A program made the position numbers and the translations under genes. DNA of 16,795 nucleotides from CAYHWW01 sp964360145 (GTDB taxonomy: Bacteria; Bdellovibrionota; UBA1018; CAYHWW01): NCBI GenBank assembly GCA_964360145.1, contig CAYHWW010000062.1:1-16795 (forward strand), read 5' to 3'. The notes beneath the pieces are model-generated. The model saw only the letters and a program-made list of their open reading frames with translations. It did no database searches and had not been told where the DNA came from. Below, piece after piece: positions 1 through 6,620 of this stretch. The stretch's first letter is position 1. Each line of letters begins with the position of its first letter.

Positions 1-107
1 TGGGGGCGGCCATTTTTGCCGGTGTTGCATGACTCAATGGGGATCGTTGAATTTCCATGGGGGCGGGGGTAGCCTATGCGTAAGGCAATTAACTCATGGA
101 GGTTTAC

Positions 108-740
108 ATGATCTTTGGTGCGAAGATGAGCGGGGCGATCATTGCCTCTGTATGCTGTCTCTCCGGTGGAATGGTGCTGGCCCAGCAAGCTCCTGCCGCT
201 GCCCCGGCATACGCTTGTCGCGTGACTTGCGTGCCTGCCAGTATTGTGGGGCGATCCACGATGGGGCGAGCCGTTGTGGTGCTTTTTCCCCGGCCAGTGC
301 CTGGGCAGGAAAGCGTGATGGTTGAGCACACCAATCCGTCTCAGCTGCAAGATCCAGGCAGGACGGTCGTTTCATATTGTGGCGAAACCGGTCTTTACAT
401 CTACGCTGAAACCAGGATTTCGCCGGAAGCAATCTATACGCTTAATCTTATAAGCGACCCAGGAGAAGGGGCCATCATACCTGCTGACACATTTAAAATA
501 GAAACTAACGTCGAGCATCCTGAGCTGCAAACTAAAGCAACGAGGGCTTTTAGGGCGGAGTGTCGCGCTGCGGAGGCGGATGGCACCTACAAATGGACAC
601 AGTCGCCACCGCGCCGCGGTGTGCGCACTCCAGAGTTAGGAAAAGGCAAGGCCGTGTCAAAAATGCGCAAGATGGGTGGCTCCGTGGAGCATGAAGGGGC
701 CGCGCAGTCTTCTTCTGGCGCCGACGCCGCCCACGAGTAG
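108..740 (+). CDS. Hypothetical exported protein
   Basis: I do not recognise this 210-residue protein. The start at 108 is chosen because GGAGG lies at 98-102 with a 5-base gap; an in-frame ATG at 96 overlaps that ribosome site and is less likely. The N-terminus looks like a Sec signal peptide: a Lys at residue 6, a hydrophobic stretch over roughly 8-24 and a probable cut after VLA near residue 25, followed by an Ala/Pro-rich linker. The mature part has four cysteines (about residues 37, 41, 91 and 132) that could form disulfides in the periplasm. The tail from about 145 onward is basic, then Ser/Ala-rich and probably disordered. Parts of the gene around 400-550 look less GC-rich than neighbouring genes, which may hint at transfer. 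No downstream partner is evident; the next gene starts over 300 bases away. Confidence 0.6.
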   Translation: MIFGAKMSGAIIASVCCLSGGMVLAQQAPAAAPAYACRVTCVPASIVGRSTMGRAVVVLFPRPVPGQESVMVEHTNPSQLQDPGRTVVSYCGETGLYIYAETRISPEAIYTLNLISDPGEGAIIPADTFKIETNVEHPELQTKATRAFRAECRAAEADGTYKWTQSPPRRGVRTPELGKGKAVSKMRKMGGSVEHEGAAQSSSGADAAHE

Positions 741-938
741 GTTCCAGCCCGGCGGAATAAATCCAGCCCACTGCCCAAGGCCTAGACACACCAGGTAACT
801 AAGACAGATGAGCTGGGGTTAGGTCCGTATTCACTCCTTTAAAATCAGGCACTTAACAATGCCCATGACGGCACCGGACTTGCTTTAGCGATCCCCGCCA
901 TGATCCTCCAACATCGAACCCACACCAAATTACTCTGG

Positions 939-967
939 TTTACAATGCTAAGGCGATATGGTAAGAA
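939..967 (+). promoter_or_regulatory. Candidate promoter for cdnL-cysS
   Basis: TTTACA at 939-944 matches five of six bases of a sigma70 -35 box. A 17-base spacer leads to TAAGAA at 962-967, which matches only three of six bases of TATAAT. The position, about 100 bases before the chosen cdnL start, is reasonable, but the -10 is poor and this is a weak call made by eye. Confidence 0.25.
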
Positions 968-1000
968 CGCCGATGCCTGGAACGCTGCTGATTTGCAAAT

Positions 1001-1027
1001 AATGACTGATCGGGATGATCGGTCATT
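1001..1027 (+). promoter_or_regulatory. Inverted repeat before cdnL
   Basis: AATGACTGATC (1001-1011) and GATCGGTCATT (1017-1027) are reverse complements except for one position, which would be a G-U pair in RNA. The spacer is five bases. The element sits just after the candidate promoter and 36 bases before the chosen cdnL start. It could be an operator for a dimeric regulator or a leader hairpin that affects translation. No specific regulator is recognised. Confidence 0.45.
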
Positions 1028-1063
1028 GGGCGTGCCATGGCTTCGAAAGGGATGGTCGGGATT

Positions 1064-1564
1064 ATGAGCACCAGCAGCAGCTTCAAAGTCGGCGATAATG
1101 CGGTTTACCCTGCTCACGGCGTGGCCGTGATCAAGCGTATCGATGAGCGCAACGTGGGTGCGGAAAAAAAGCGTTTCTACGTTCTCCAGGTTCTCGAGAA
1201 CATGATGACCATCATGGTCCCCACGGACAACGCCCAGGCCGTTGGCCTGCGTCCCATCATCGGTAAAAAAGAGATTCTCAACGTTTATAAAATCCTGAAG
1301 CAAAAGAACGTCAAGGTGGATAACACCACCTGGAACCGTCGCTACCGCGAGTGCATGGAGAAAATCCGCACCGGTTCCGTGTACGAGATCGCGGAGGTGC
1401 TGCGTAACCTCTATATCTTGAAGCACAACAAAGACCTCTCCTTCGGCGAGCGCAAGATGCTCGACACCGCCAAGAACCTCTTAGTGAAAGAGATCTCTTT
1501 AGCCAAAAAGACCGACGAGCAGTCTGTGGAAGCGGAACTCACCTCAATCTTCGAAGAAGTGTAG
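1064..1564 (+). CDS. cdnL: CdnL/CarD-family RNA polymerase-binding regulator
   Basis: This 166-residue protein belongs to the CarD_CdnL_TRCF family, whose members bind the RNA polymerase beta subunit and stabilise open complexes at sigmaA/sigma70 promoters, especially rRNA promoters. The Tudor-like polymerase-interacting domain covers residues 1-70 (FKVGDNAVYPAHGV at the start). The helical DNA-contacting domain follows, with TTWNRRYRE (Trp90) and LSFGERKMLDTA, both nearly identical to Myxococcus CdnL. The length matches that protein (164 aa). I chose ATG 1064 because family members begin a few residues before the SFKxGD motif; in-frame ATGs at 1037 and 1052 would add 9 or 4 residues. It has no separate DNA-binding extension like that of CarD of Myxococcus, so it is the CdnL type. 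cysS follows after 27 bases, probably in the same transcript. Confidence 0.95.
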   Translation: MSTSSSFKVGDNAVYPAHGVAVIKRIDERNVGAEKKRFYVLQVLENMMTIMVPTDNAQAVGLRPIIGKKEILNVYKILKQKNVKVDNTTWNRRYRECMEKIRTGSVYEIAEVLRNLYILKHNKDLSFGERKMLDTAKNLLVKEISLAKKTDEQSVEAELTSIFEEV

Positions 1565-1591
1565 GGAAAAGCCCCTTTGAATTGGTGAGCT

Positions 1592-3127
1592 GTGAGCCTC
1601 AAGAGCCAAACCTTTCGTGATAAGCCCTTCCGCATCACCAACTCCATGGGTCATAAGAAGGTGGAGTTTTGCCCCCTAGCAGCCCCTCGGGTGCTGTTCT
1701 ACAGCTGCGGCCCCACGGTGTACGGCCCTCTGCACATCGGCAATGCTCGTGCATTGGTGGTGGCGGATCTGTTCTTTCGTTGGCTGAAGCACATCGGCTA
1801 CGACGTTAATTACGTGCGCAACTTCACCGACGTTGATGACAAGATCATCAGGCGCGGCGCTGAAGAGAAAAAAGACCCGGCGGCAGTAGCGCAGTTTTAC
1901 TTGGAGTACGCCCAAGAGGACATGCGGCTTCTCGACTTAGCCATCCCCACTAAAGAGTGCCGCGTCACCGAAAGCATGGATGACATCATTGCCATGGTGG
2001 GTGCCTTGCAAAAGAATGGCTATGCCTATGACGTGAACGGCGAAGTGCTCTATTCCGTGGAAAAAAAAGCAGGCTACGGCAAGCTTTCCGGCAAGAACAT
2101 CGACGACTTGATCGCCGGCGCCCGGGTGGAGGTGGCTCCCTATAAAAAGAACCCCATGGATTTCTCGCTATGGAAGAGCCACAAGCCTGGCGAACCCCAC
2201 TGGGAATCCCCTTGGGGCCAGGGGCGCCCGGGTTGGCACATCGAATGTTCCGCCATGGCCAAGCGCTGGCTTGGTGACACCATTGACTTGCACCACGGTG
2301 GCCAGGATCTGATCTTCCCCCACCATGAGAATGAGATCGCCCAATCCGAAGGCGCCACGGGCAAAGAGTTCTGCGCCCACTGGGTGCACAACGCCTTCCT
2401 GACCACGGGGCGGGAGAAGATGAGTAAGTCTCTGGGCAACATCTTCGAGATCCGTAAATTCATCGAAACCTATGGCGCTGAAGTGTTGCGCTATGAGTTT
2501 GTGAAGCACCATTACCGCACGCCTTTTGATTTCAATGAGCAGACCTTGGCGGAGACCCTCATGGAGTTGGAGCGAATTTATGCAGCCAAGGCTTGGGCTG
2601 AAGAAGCTATGAGCGCGGCTCCCATCATCGGCGCTGACGGCTCCGCCTTCACGCCCTTAGGTGATGTGTCCGGCGTGTGGCGGGCCGTGGAAGACGAGCT
2701 CTTCAATGATTTGAATACAGCAGGCGCCGTATCCCAGATTTTCATCCACGTTCGCGCCCTCAACGCCGCTGAAGGCAAGTCCGCGGGTCACGCTGGGCGC
2801 AAGGCGCTGCCGAGCTTCGAGCGTCAGGTCGCGGCCCATGGTTTGCTGCTGTTGCTTTCCCAGGGCGCGAAGCCGCTGCTCAATGTATTCGGTGAGGATG
2901 CCGCCGCCATGCTCACCCACATCGGCAAAGTCCGCGCAACCCTGCATGCCGCCCAATGCGGGGGCGCCGTGCTGTCTGACGCGGATATCGAACGCTTGCT
3001 TCTGGAGCGCAAAGAGGCCCGCGCCCGCAAAGACTTCGCCCGGGGCGACGCCATCCGCAAAGAGCTCGCCGACGCGGGTGTGCAGATCCTGGATTCGTCC
3101 TCGGCCACGACCTGGAAACGGGTGTAG
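1592..3127 (+). CDS. cysS: Cysteinyl-tRNA synthetase
   Basis: A cytoplasmic class I aminoacyl-tRNA synthetase that charges tRNA-Cys with cysteine using ATP. The HIGH-type signature is HIGN at residues 48-51 and KMSKS is at 276-280. The zinc ligands that select cysteine are present: Cys39, Cys219, His244 and Glu248, with the same spacing as the E. coli set 28/209/234/238. The C-terminal DALR-like and anticodon-binding region runs from about 350 to the end, including the terminal KEARARKDFARGDAIRKEL helix typical of the family. At 511 residues it is about 50 longer than the E. coli enzyme, with the excess in the N-terminus and the C-terminal domain. The start is GTG 1592; the next in-frame ATG (1646) would cut into the conserved FRITNS-KKVEF strand. 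There is no strong ribosome site. Confidence 0.96.
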   Translation: MSLKSQTFRDKPFRITNSMGHKKVEFCPLAAPRVLFYSCGPTVYGPLHIGNARALVVADLFFRWLKHIGYDVNYVRNFTDVDDKIIRRGAEEKKDPAAVAQFYLEYAQEDMRLLDLAIPTKECRVTESMDDIIAMVGALQKNGYAYDVNGEVLYSVEKKAGYGKLSGKNIDDLIAGARVEVAPYKKNPMDFSLWKSHKPGEPHWESPWGQGRPGWHIECSAMAKRWLGDTIDLHHGGQDLIFPHHENEIAQSEGATGKEFCAHWVHNAFLTTGREKMSKSLGNIFEIRKFIETYGAEVLRYEFVKHHYRTPFDFNEQTLAETLMELERIYAAKAWAEEAMSAAPIIGADGSAFTPLGDVSGVWRAVEDELFNDLNTAGAVSQIFIHVRALNAAEGKSAGHAGRKALPSFERQVAAHGLLLLLSQGAKPLLNVFGEDAAAMLTHIGKVRATLHAAQCGGAVLSDADIERLLLERKEARARKDFARGDAIRKELADAGVQILDSSSATTWKRV

Positions 3128-3145
3128 GCACCGTCACTGTTCGCC

Positions 3146-3230
3146 GCAGTTTTTTCATCAAAACATGAAAAACGGTCTTACCCCCCCCGGGGGGGGCAGT
3201 GATTTTTTCATGTTTTGATGAAAAAACTGC
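3146..3230 (+). repeat. REPIN-like palindrome, upstream copy
   Basis: A perfect 27-base inverted repeat (3146-3172 with 3204-3230) encloses a 31-base centre. Each arm is itself a small hairpin: TTTTTCAT and ATGAAAAA pair around a CAAAAC or GTTTTG loop. The centre holds eight C followed by eight G (3181-3196). The element can therefore fold either as one long cruciform or as two A/T-rich hairpins around a G/C palindrome. It begins 19 bases after the cysS stop, and its right arm includes an in-frame ATG (3218) of the transposase gene. It could also reduce transcription readthrough from cysS, although no T-run follows the structure. Confidence 0.85.
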
Positions 3231-3268
3231 ACAGGGATGGTGGCATGGCCCTTGCGAAGGGTGTTGTT

Positions 3269-4102
3269 ATGCAGACAAACAACCTTACCGCTCCCATCGC
3301 CTATCACCTCGTTGCCCGCGCTCCTTTTCCGGAGAAACCATTTGAGCGCAGGCACCTTTGTCAGAGTGTTTGGCAGGGATTACAGCGGGCATTTCCGCGG
3401 GCGGTCTGTGCCGTGCTCATGCCCAATCACTTGCATCTCATTGTTTGGAGCACTGCTGGCAGCCCCGCCCGGTTGAGAATGACGCTGGGTGGAATTTTAA
3501 ACCGGCAGTCTTGGGAATCGATCCCGGTGCCGCAGCCCATTCCAGATCGCGCCCACTTGCGCAGACAGGTTCGGTATGTCCACCTCAATCCGTGTCGAAA
3601 AAATCTGTGCGAGGACCCCATGCTTTGGGAGTGGTCCACCCACTTGGACTACTTGGGTGGGGCTGCCCACCCCTGGCCGGGTATCGAAGACAATCTCAAG
3701 GCCCTGGAGTTCCCTCGGGGGGAGTATGGGACTGAGAAATTCCATCTCTACGTTTCCGGTGACCCCAGCGTGAATCCTCAGGGGACGCCCTGTCCCAAGA
3801 GAAAGAGCCTTCATGTGCTCAATCTCGTCGTGGCCCAAAAGGCTGCGCTGGTTGCGCTCAGAGCTGAGGCGGGTGCCTTGAGCCGCCAGGGTCGAAAGCG
3901 AGCTGATTTTTTTCGCGCAGTGGCGGGGGGCATGGGGGTCAGCCATCAGGCGCTCGCGCAGCATTTCGAGGTAAACGCCAGCGCCATCTCCCATGCATGC
4001 CTCTCTCCACGGGCGGCGAGGCCTGGTGTTCAGCGTCTGAAGGCGGCGTTGGAGCTACTCCTCAGTGATCCCCGCATGTCAAAATTGTGGGATGGGTTTT
4101 GA
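3269..4102 (+). CDS. RAYT-like (Y1/HUH) REP-associated transposase
   Basis: Predicted single-strand DNA nuclease of the IS200/Y1_Tnp superfamily, REP-associated tyrosine transposase branch. The metal-binding HUH motif is HLH at residues 54-56 in MPNHLHLIVW. The catalytic tyrosine is likely Tyr103 in RYVHLNPCR, the usual RAYT signature. The C-terminus (about 207-247) looks like a DnaA/Trp-repressor-type helix-turn-helix (ALAQHFEVNASAISHA), as in many longer Y1_Tnp proteins. I chose ATG 3269 because GAAGGG (3256-3261) lies 7 bases ahead and the IAYHLVARA strand then falls near the N-terminus as in relatives. In-frame ATGs at 3245 and 3218 are possible; the latter lies inside the upstream palindrome. 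The 277-residue frame is intact. The HUH-to-Tyr interval is about 47 residues, which looks short for the family. It likely acts on the flanking repeats. Confidence 0.85.
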   Translation: MQTNNLTAPIAYHLVARAPFPEKPFERRHLCQSVWQGLQRAFPRAVCAVLMPNHLHLIVWSTAGSPARLRMTLGGILNRQSWESIPVPQPIPDRAHLRRQVRYVHLNPCRKNLCEDPMLWEWSTHLDYLGGAAHPWPGIEDNLKALEFPRGEYGTEKFHLYVSGDPSVNPQGTPCPKRKSLHVLNLVVAQKAALVALRAEAGALSRQGRKRADFFRAVAGGMGVSHQALAQHFEVNASAISHACLSPRAARPGVQRLKAALELLLSDPRMSKLWDGF

Positions 4103-4112
4103 TGTCGTCGCT

Positions 4113-4191
4113 GTTTTTTCATCAAAACATGAAAATCGGCAGGACCCTCCCCAGGAGGGGCAGTGATTTTTTCATGTTTTGATGAAAAAAC
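4113..4191 (+). repeat. REPIN-like palindrome, downstream copy
   Basis: This copy aligns ungapped with 3149-3227, with 71 of 79 positions identical by my count; all eight differences fall in the central part. The arms (4113-4135 with 4169-4191) pair perfectly over 23 bases. The centre has CCCTCC (4145-4150) and GGAGGG (4154-4159) instead of the C8G8 of the other copy, so a G/C stem is kept although the bases changed. It lies 10 bases after the transposase stop and 10 bases before the gloA stop on the opposite strand, so it could act as a barrier between converging transcripts. Confidence 0.85.
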
Positions 4192-4201
4192 GGAACGGAA
4201 A

Positions 4202-4582
4202 TCATTCCAAAAGCTCAATTTCGTAGCCGTCGGGGTCGTCGATGAAGGCCATCATGCGTTTTCCGCTTGGCGTGGTGCCAGGCCCCCAGCTCAGGTCGTA
4301 ACCATGCTTACGGAGCCTGGTCTGCAGCGCCGCAATGGAGTCCACCCGATAGGCCATGTGGCCGTAGGCGTCGCCTTTGTTGTAGCTCGCCGTATCCCAA
4401 TTGTGAGTGAGCTCAACCATGGGGCCGCCGCTGGAGTCACCCGGTGCCAGTAAGAACGCCAAAGTAAACTTGTCCTTGGGGTAGTCATCGCGGCTGACCA
4501 GTGTAAAGCCCAGGCCCTCGCAGTAGAATTTGAGCGAGGCTTCCAGGTTGCTCACGCGCAGCATCGTGTGCAGGTATTTCAT
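4202..4582 (-). CDS. gloA: Lactoylglutathione lyase (glyoxalase I)
   Basis: Cytoplasmic enzyme that converts the hemithioacetal of methylglyoxal and glutathione to S-lactoylglutathione, removing a toxic by-product of glycolysis. It is a 126-residue vicinal-oxygen-chelate protein. The metal ligands His5 (LHTMLRV), Glu57 (VELTHNW), His75 (YGHMAYRV) and Glu123 (YEIELLE) are all present at E. coli GloA spacing, so it should be an active metal enzyme, probably of the nickel/cobalt type given its short length and E. coli likeness. TAAGGGG lies 5-6 bases before the start. It follows gltA after 10 bases on the same strand, so the two are probably cotranscribed. It converges on the transposase unit. 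Confidence 0.95.
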   Translation of the reverse strand: MKYLHTMLRVSNLEASLKFYCEGLGFTLVSRDDYPKDKFTLAFLLAPGDSSGGPMVELTHNWDTASYNKGDAYGHMAYRVDSIAALQTRLRKHGYDLSWGPGTTPSGKRMMAFIDDPDGYEIELLE

Positions 4583-4592
4583 GCGCGACCCC

Positions 4593-5915
4593 TTACTCCC
4601 ACAGCGTATCTTCGCCCTTTAAGAACGCTTTCACGTTCTCAGTGGTGACAGACTTGGGCCGCTCCAGGGGGAAGTTCAAGCCGCGGCTCCACAGAAGGCC
4701 CGCGAGCACGCCGAGGGCGCGACTCACGCCGAACAGCACGGTGTAGTATTCATATTCCTTCATGCCGAAGTGCAAGAGCAGCGCGCCGGAGTGGGCGTCC
4801 ACGTTGGGCCAGGGGTTCTTGATCTTGCCCAGTGATTGCAGAATGGGGGGCACCGTCTCGTAGATGCGCCAGACCGTGTTCACCAGGGGATCATCCGCCA
4901 TATGCTTTTTAGCGAACTCCGCTTGTGCGGTGAAGCGTGGGTCGGTTTTGCGCAGCACGGCGTGGCCGTAGCCGGGCACCACTTTACCTTCAGACAAAGT
5001 CTTCTTCACGTAGTCGCCGATTTGCTGGGCGGTGGGGCGGTCCGTGCCCAGCGTCTTTTGCATCTCGAAGATCCACTTGATGACTTCTTGGTTGGCCAAG
5101 CCATGCAGCGGGCCCGCTAAACCATTCATGCCGGCGGCAAAGGACAAATAGGGGTCGGCAAGGGCTGAGCCCACCAGGTGAGTGGTGTGGGCGGAGACAT
5201 TGCCGCCTTCGTGGTCCGTGTGGATGGTGAGATAGAGCCGCATGAGCTCACGGAACTTCTCGGTATCGTAGCCCAACATATGGGCGAAGTTACCCGCCCA
5301 GTCGAGAGAGGGGTCGGCGACTAAAGTTTTCCCGCCCTTGTACTTGCGGCGATACACGTAGGCTGCGACTTCCGGCAGGCGGGCGATGAGGTTCAGCGAG
5401 TCTTCGTAGGCGTAGGACCAGTAGTCCTTTTTGCTCATGCCTTCGGCATACTTCTTCGCGAATAGAGACTCGGTTTGCAACGCCATCACGCCCACCACGA
5501 ATTGGGTCATGGGGTGGGCATCCACGGGGAGCGCGTCAATGGTTTTCAGTGCGTGGGCTGGCAGCTGGGCGCGTTTCCGTAAGTCTTCAGAGAGTGCCTG
5601 CACGTCGGCATCAGTGGGCACTTCGCCTGTGAGCATGAGCCAGAAGAGACCTTCGGGCAGAGGCTCCGCCCCGCCTTTGGCTTTGGGCAGTTTCACCTGC
5701 AACTCTGGGATGGTGAAGCCACGGAAACGGATGCCCTCCTGGGCGTCCAAGAGGGACGTCTCGTAAACCATGCCCGTAATGCCCCGCATGCCTTGGTAGA
5801 TCTGGGAGAGCTGCACCTCGCCGATCTTCTTGGTGCCATGCTCCTTAAGCAGGTCTTTGATTTCTACAGAGAGCTGATCAGCCTTGGTTTTGAAGAGATT
5901 TTTGAGCTTTTCCAT
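4593..5915 (-). CDS. gltA: Citrate synthase, eukaryote/mitochondrial-type
   Basis: Condenses acetyl-CoA and oxaloacetate to citrate, the entry step of the TCA cycle, in the cytoplasm. The 440-residue protein matches the mitochondrial branch rather than the usual bacterial hexameric type: GPLHGLANQEV, VPGYGHAVLRKTDPRF and NPWPNVDAHSGALL are characteristic. The catalytic residues are His271, His318 and Asp373, nearly the same numbers as in the pig enzyme (274, 320, 375). The N-terminal region is the eukaryotic-type helical extension without a visible targeting signal. Such enzymes are known in some delta-proteobacteria, for example Geobacter, and are typically not NADH-inhibited; that property is inferred here. 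GGAAGC precedes the ATG by about 4 bases. gloA follows directly. Confidence 0.95.
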   Translation of the reverse strand: MEKLKNLFKTKADQLSVEIKDLLKEHGTKKIGEVQLSQIYQGMRGITGMVYETSLLDAQEGIRFRGFTIPELQVKLPKAKGGAEPLPEGLFWLMLTGEVPTDADVQALSEDLRKRAQLPAHALKTIDALPVDAHPMTQFVVGVMALQTESLFAKKYAEGMSKKDYWSYAYEDSLNLIARLPEVAAYVYRRKYKGGKTLVADPSLDWAGNFAHMLGYDTEKFRELMRLYLTIHTDHEGGNVSAHTTHLVGSALADPYLSFAAGMNGLAGPLHGLANQEVIKWIFEMQKTLGTDRPTAQQIGDYVKKTLSEGKVVPGYGHAVLRKTDPRFTAQAEFAKKHMADDPLVNTVWRIYETVPPILQSLGKIKNPWPNVDAHSGALLLHFGMKEYEYYTVLFGVSRALGVLAGLLWSRGLNFPLERPKSVTTENVKAFLKGEDTLWE

Positions 5916-5995
5916 GTGCTTCCAGATTATCTGATTTCACCAGACTCGGCGTTGAAAACCCGCACCTGGTTCGTATAGCCAGTCACGTCGGGGAT

Positions 5996-6544
5996 TCAGC
6001 GGGAATATTTCGCCTCGATGGAGGCCCGGGCCAATTCATTGGCGATGATGTTGTAGCCCACCATGGCCGCTGGGGCACCGGCCTTTACGTCGATCTTGGG
6101 TACCTTCAGAGCATAGACGATGAACTTGTAATGGTGCTCACCGTGGCCCGGGGGTGGGCATGGGCCTCCGTAACCAGTGGTGCCGAAGTCAGTGCGCGTT
6201 TGCAGCGCACCCTTGGGCAGCTTGCCGCCTTTGGAGCCAGCGCCGGCGGGGAGCTTGGTCACGTTGGCGGGTATGTTGACGACGAGCCAATGCCACCAGC
6301 CGCTGCCCGTGGGGGCGTCGGGGTCATAGGCAGTGACGGCGAAGGATTTGGTGCCCGCGGGTGCGCCGCTCCAGCTCAGTTCCGGCGAGACATTGGGGCC
6401 CGTGCACCCAAAGCCGTTAAAAATATGTTTTTCAACAATGCGCTCGCCGTCCTTGATGTCGGGGCTTTCCGCCTTGAAGTCGTCAGCCAGGGCCGGTGCG
6501 GCGAAAGCGAGGGAGAGGATGCTGAGGATGGTGCATTGCTTCAT
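5996..6544 (-). CDS. Periplasmic PEBP-family (YbhB/YbcL-like) protein
   Basis: Member of the phosphatidylethanolamine-binding protein family, bacterial YbhB/YbcL branch ('Raf kinase inhibitor-like'). The molecular function of the bacterial members is poorly known; a ligand-binding role is assumed. Residues 1-20 form a clear signal peptide ending in APALA before DDF, so the mature protein is periplasmic, as for E. coli YbcL, which has a similar length. The family anion-pocket motifs are visible: DPDAP at 74-78, WWHW around 83-86 and GGPCPPPGHGEHHY at 126-139. The start at 6544 is set by AGGAGA 6 bases upstream; a longer in-frame version reaching 6604 would hide the signal peptide. Divergent from uvrB and 80 bases upstream of gltA on the same strand, so it may share transcripts with gltA-gloA. 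Confidence 0.93.
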   Translation of the reverse strand: MKQCTILSILSLAFAAPALADDFKAESPDIKDGERIVEKHIFNGFGCTGPNVSPELSWSGAPAGTKSFAVTAYDPDAPTGSGWWHWLVVNIPANVTKLPAGAGSKGGKLPKGALQTRTDFGTTGYGGPCPPPGHGEHHYKFIVYALKVPKIDVKAGAPAAMVGYNIIANELARASIEAKYSR

Positions 6545-6575
6545 GAAGGTCTCCTGAGGGTGGGAACTTGCAGAA

Positions 6576-6604
6576 ATATTCCGCTTGCTCCGACGCCTTG
6601 GCAA
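6576..6604 (-). promoter_or_regulatory. Candidate promoter for the PEBP gene
   Basis: On the minus strand TTGCCA (6604-6599) is followed after 17 bases by GAATAT (6581-6576), a moderate -35 and a poor -10. It lies in the 76-base divergent space shared with uvrB. No LexA box of the E. coli (CTG-N10-CAG) or Gram-positive (GAAC-N4-GTTC) form was seen there. Confidence 0.25.
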
Positions 6605-6620
6605 CTGCTTTCATGCCCCG

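Larger units (their letters stand above)
741..1063 (+). other. Long non-coding leader upstream of cdnL
   Basis: This stretch of about 320 bases has no convincing gene. A reading frame on the minus strand across 845-1426 is mostly the antisense shadow of cdnL. The visible content is a possible weak promoter around 939-967 and an 11-base inverted repeat at 1001-1027, both listed separately. The end of the upstream exported-protein gene has no clear terminator here. Confidence 0.5.
3146..4191 (+). mobile_element. RAYT-like transposase unit bounded by two palindromic elements
   Basis: A single HUH transposase gene is flanked on both sides by elements that align without gaps over 79 bases in the same orientation. 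The arrangement resembles RAYT genes with their REPIN repeats, in which a domesticated or semi-mobile IS200-type transposase sits next to the palindromes it is thought to spread. The whole unit is inserted between cysS and gloA. No target-site duplication could be recognised. Whether further copies of the palindrome exist in the genome cannot be seen from this window. Confidence 0.7.

Noticed and set aside
845..1426. A long minus-strand reading frame (193 codons) opposite cdnL
   Set aside because: Most of it is antisense to the strongly conserved cdnL gene, and its translation has no recognisable domain.
3146..3230. The palindromes as ordinary intrinsic terminators
   Set aside because: The structure is not followed by a T-run and is present in two near-identical copies around a transposase gene, so a repeat element explains it better. 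A side effect on transcription is still possible.
3146..4191. A CRISPR array or a simple IS200/IS605 insertion
   Set aside because: There are only two repeats about 960 bp apart with a gene between them, and the protein carries the RYVHLNP signature and extra C-terminal domain of RAYT-like proteins rather than a plain IS200 TnpA.
6545..6604. N-terminal extension of the PEBP protein upstream of 6544
   Set aside because: It would bury the signal peptide and ignore the strong AGGAGA ribosome site just before 6544.
6545..6620. SOS (LexA) box in front of uvrB
   Set aside because: No match to the E. coli or Gram-positive LexA consensus was found in the divergent space. Other lineage-specific boxes cannot be excluded.
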